Positions 23,647-24,174 of a stretch of DNA of 24,174 nt are shown here, one piece after another. Within the stretch, counting starts at the first letter, position 1, and every line of letters begins with the position of its first letter. Under the pieces are notes generated by a model. The model saw nothing but the letters and a program-made list of their open reading frames with translations, was not told the DNA's origin and made no database searches. The position numbers were made by a program, and so were the translations under genes. Origin of the DNA: DATJSJ01 sp035504175 (GTDB taxonomy: Bacteria > Pseudomonadota > Alphaproteobacteria > Acetobacterales > Acetobacteraceae); the NCBI GenBank assembly GCA_035504175.1, contig DATJSJ010000092.1, positions 1-24,174 on the forward strand, given 5' to 3'.

Positions 23647-24174
23647 ATGGATCAGCCGACACCTCATCCGCCGGTCGCGCCGCAGGCGACCTCCGCCCTG
23701 CCGGCGGCGCTGACCGTCGTGGTGCCCTGCTACAACGAACGCCTGAACGTGGCGCCGCTGGTCGAACGGCTGCACCGCGCCCTCACCGGCCTCGCCTGGG
23801 AGGTGGTGTTCGTCGACGACAACAGCCCGGACGGCACCGCCGAGGCGGTGCGTGGCCTGGCCCGAACCGATCCGCGCGTCCGCTGCCTGCGCCGGATCGG
23901 ACGGCGCGGCCTCGCCTCCGCGGTGATCGAGGGGGCGCTCAGCTCCTCGGCCGACTGCGTCGCGGTGATGGACGGCGATCTCCAGCATGACGAGACGCTG
24001 CTGCCGGCGATGATGCGGGCGCTGCGCGACGGGCACGATCTCGCCGTCGGCAGTCGCCATGTCACGGGCGGCGACACGGCGGGGCTTGCCGGCGCCTGGC
24101 GCGAGCGGCTCTCGAGCCTCGGCACGCGCGTCGCGCGGCTGCTGCTGCCGGTCGCGCTGTCCGATCCGATGAGC
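23647..24174 (+). CDS. Glycosyltransferase family 2, dolichol-phosphate mannose synthase-like (partial)
   Basis: The first 176 residues are present and the frame runs off the window end. The GT-A signatures are VVVPCYNERLNV, the nucleotide-binding FVDDNSPDGTAEAV, and DGDLQHDE with the metal-binding Asp. This pattern is that of polyprenol-phosphate mannose/glucose synthases, which move a sugar from GDP- or UDP-sugar to a lipid carrier at the inner membrane. In related bacteria a GtrA-like or multi-membrane partner often follows, but that lies outside the window. A Pro-rich stretch of about 20 residues precedes the domain. The gene begins 71 bases after the Lrp gene. Confidence 0.9.
   Translation, partial: MDQPTPHPPVAPQATSALPAALTVVVPCYNERLNVAPLVERLHRALTGLAWEVVFVDDNSPDGTAEAVRGLARTDPRVRCLRRIGRRGLASAVIEGALSSSADCVAVMDGDLQHDETLLPAMMRALRDGHDLAVGSRHVTGGDTAGLAGAWRERLSSLGTRVARLLLPVALSDPMS

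Overview
The window is very GC-rich (codons ending mostly in G or C, open frames on nearly every strand and frame). It reads as alphaproteobacterial chromosome, most likely Acetobacteraceae or a close Rhodospirillales relative. That assignment is inference. It rests on the T2SS gene order, the HWE kinase fused to CheB/CheR, the LysR-trxB-Lrp neighbourhood, and an orphan PEP-CTERM protein. No rRNA, tRNA, CRISPR, transposase or phage gene was seen.

Layout. (1) Bases 136-2166, minus strand: a PEP-CTERM surface/exported protein, a roughly 500-base stretch without a gene, then an AhpD-like carboxymuconolactone decarboxylase followed by an exported cupin. (2) Bases 2411-2950: an ATC-hydrolase-family protein, divergent from the PEP-CTERM gene. 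(3) Bases 3170-8335, plus strand: a three-gene signalling operon with overlapping ends. It holds a stand-alone CheB methylesterase with a zinc-ribbon tail, a 1202-residue CheB-CheR-coiled coil-PAS-HWE kinase fusion, and a single-domain response regulator. (4) Bases 8314-20178: a type II secretion locus. The prepilin peptidase is on the minus strand, then gspE-F-H-I-J-L-M-N(C-like)-D-K run on the plus strand with overlapping or closely spaced genes, and gspG is on the minus strand at the far end, converging on gspK. (5) Bases 20347-20769: a small lytic transglycosylase divergent from gspG, plausibly for wall remodelling around the secreton. (6) Bases 20950-23575: LysR regulator and thioredoxin reductase on the minus strand, with an Lrp/AsnC regulator divergent from trxB. 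(7) Bases 23647-24174: the start of a dolichol-phosphate-mannose-synthase-like glycosyltransferase, cut by the window end.

How it works together. GspE powers assembly from the inner-membrane platform GspF-L-M. GspO cleaves and methylates the pseudopilins G, H, I, J and K. The GspC/N-like protein would connect the platform to the GspD secretin, which carries its own lipobox. The signalling operon ends against gspO with a 22-base convergent overlap, but nothing shows that the two are functionally linked.

The most striking signal is about 245 bases at the very start of gspJ (roughly 13372-13619). It is a nested set of six hairpins arranged as an overall inverted repeat. Two mirrored hairpins differ at four positions that are exactly compensatory base-pair changes. 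The element is open in the gspJ frame and so appears to add an approximately 80-residue peptide ahead of the prepilin cleavage site. I do not recognise it as a named repeat family.
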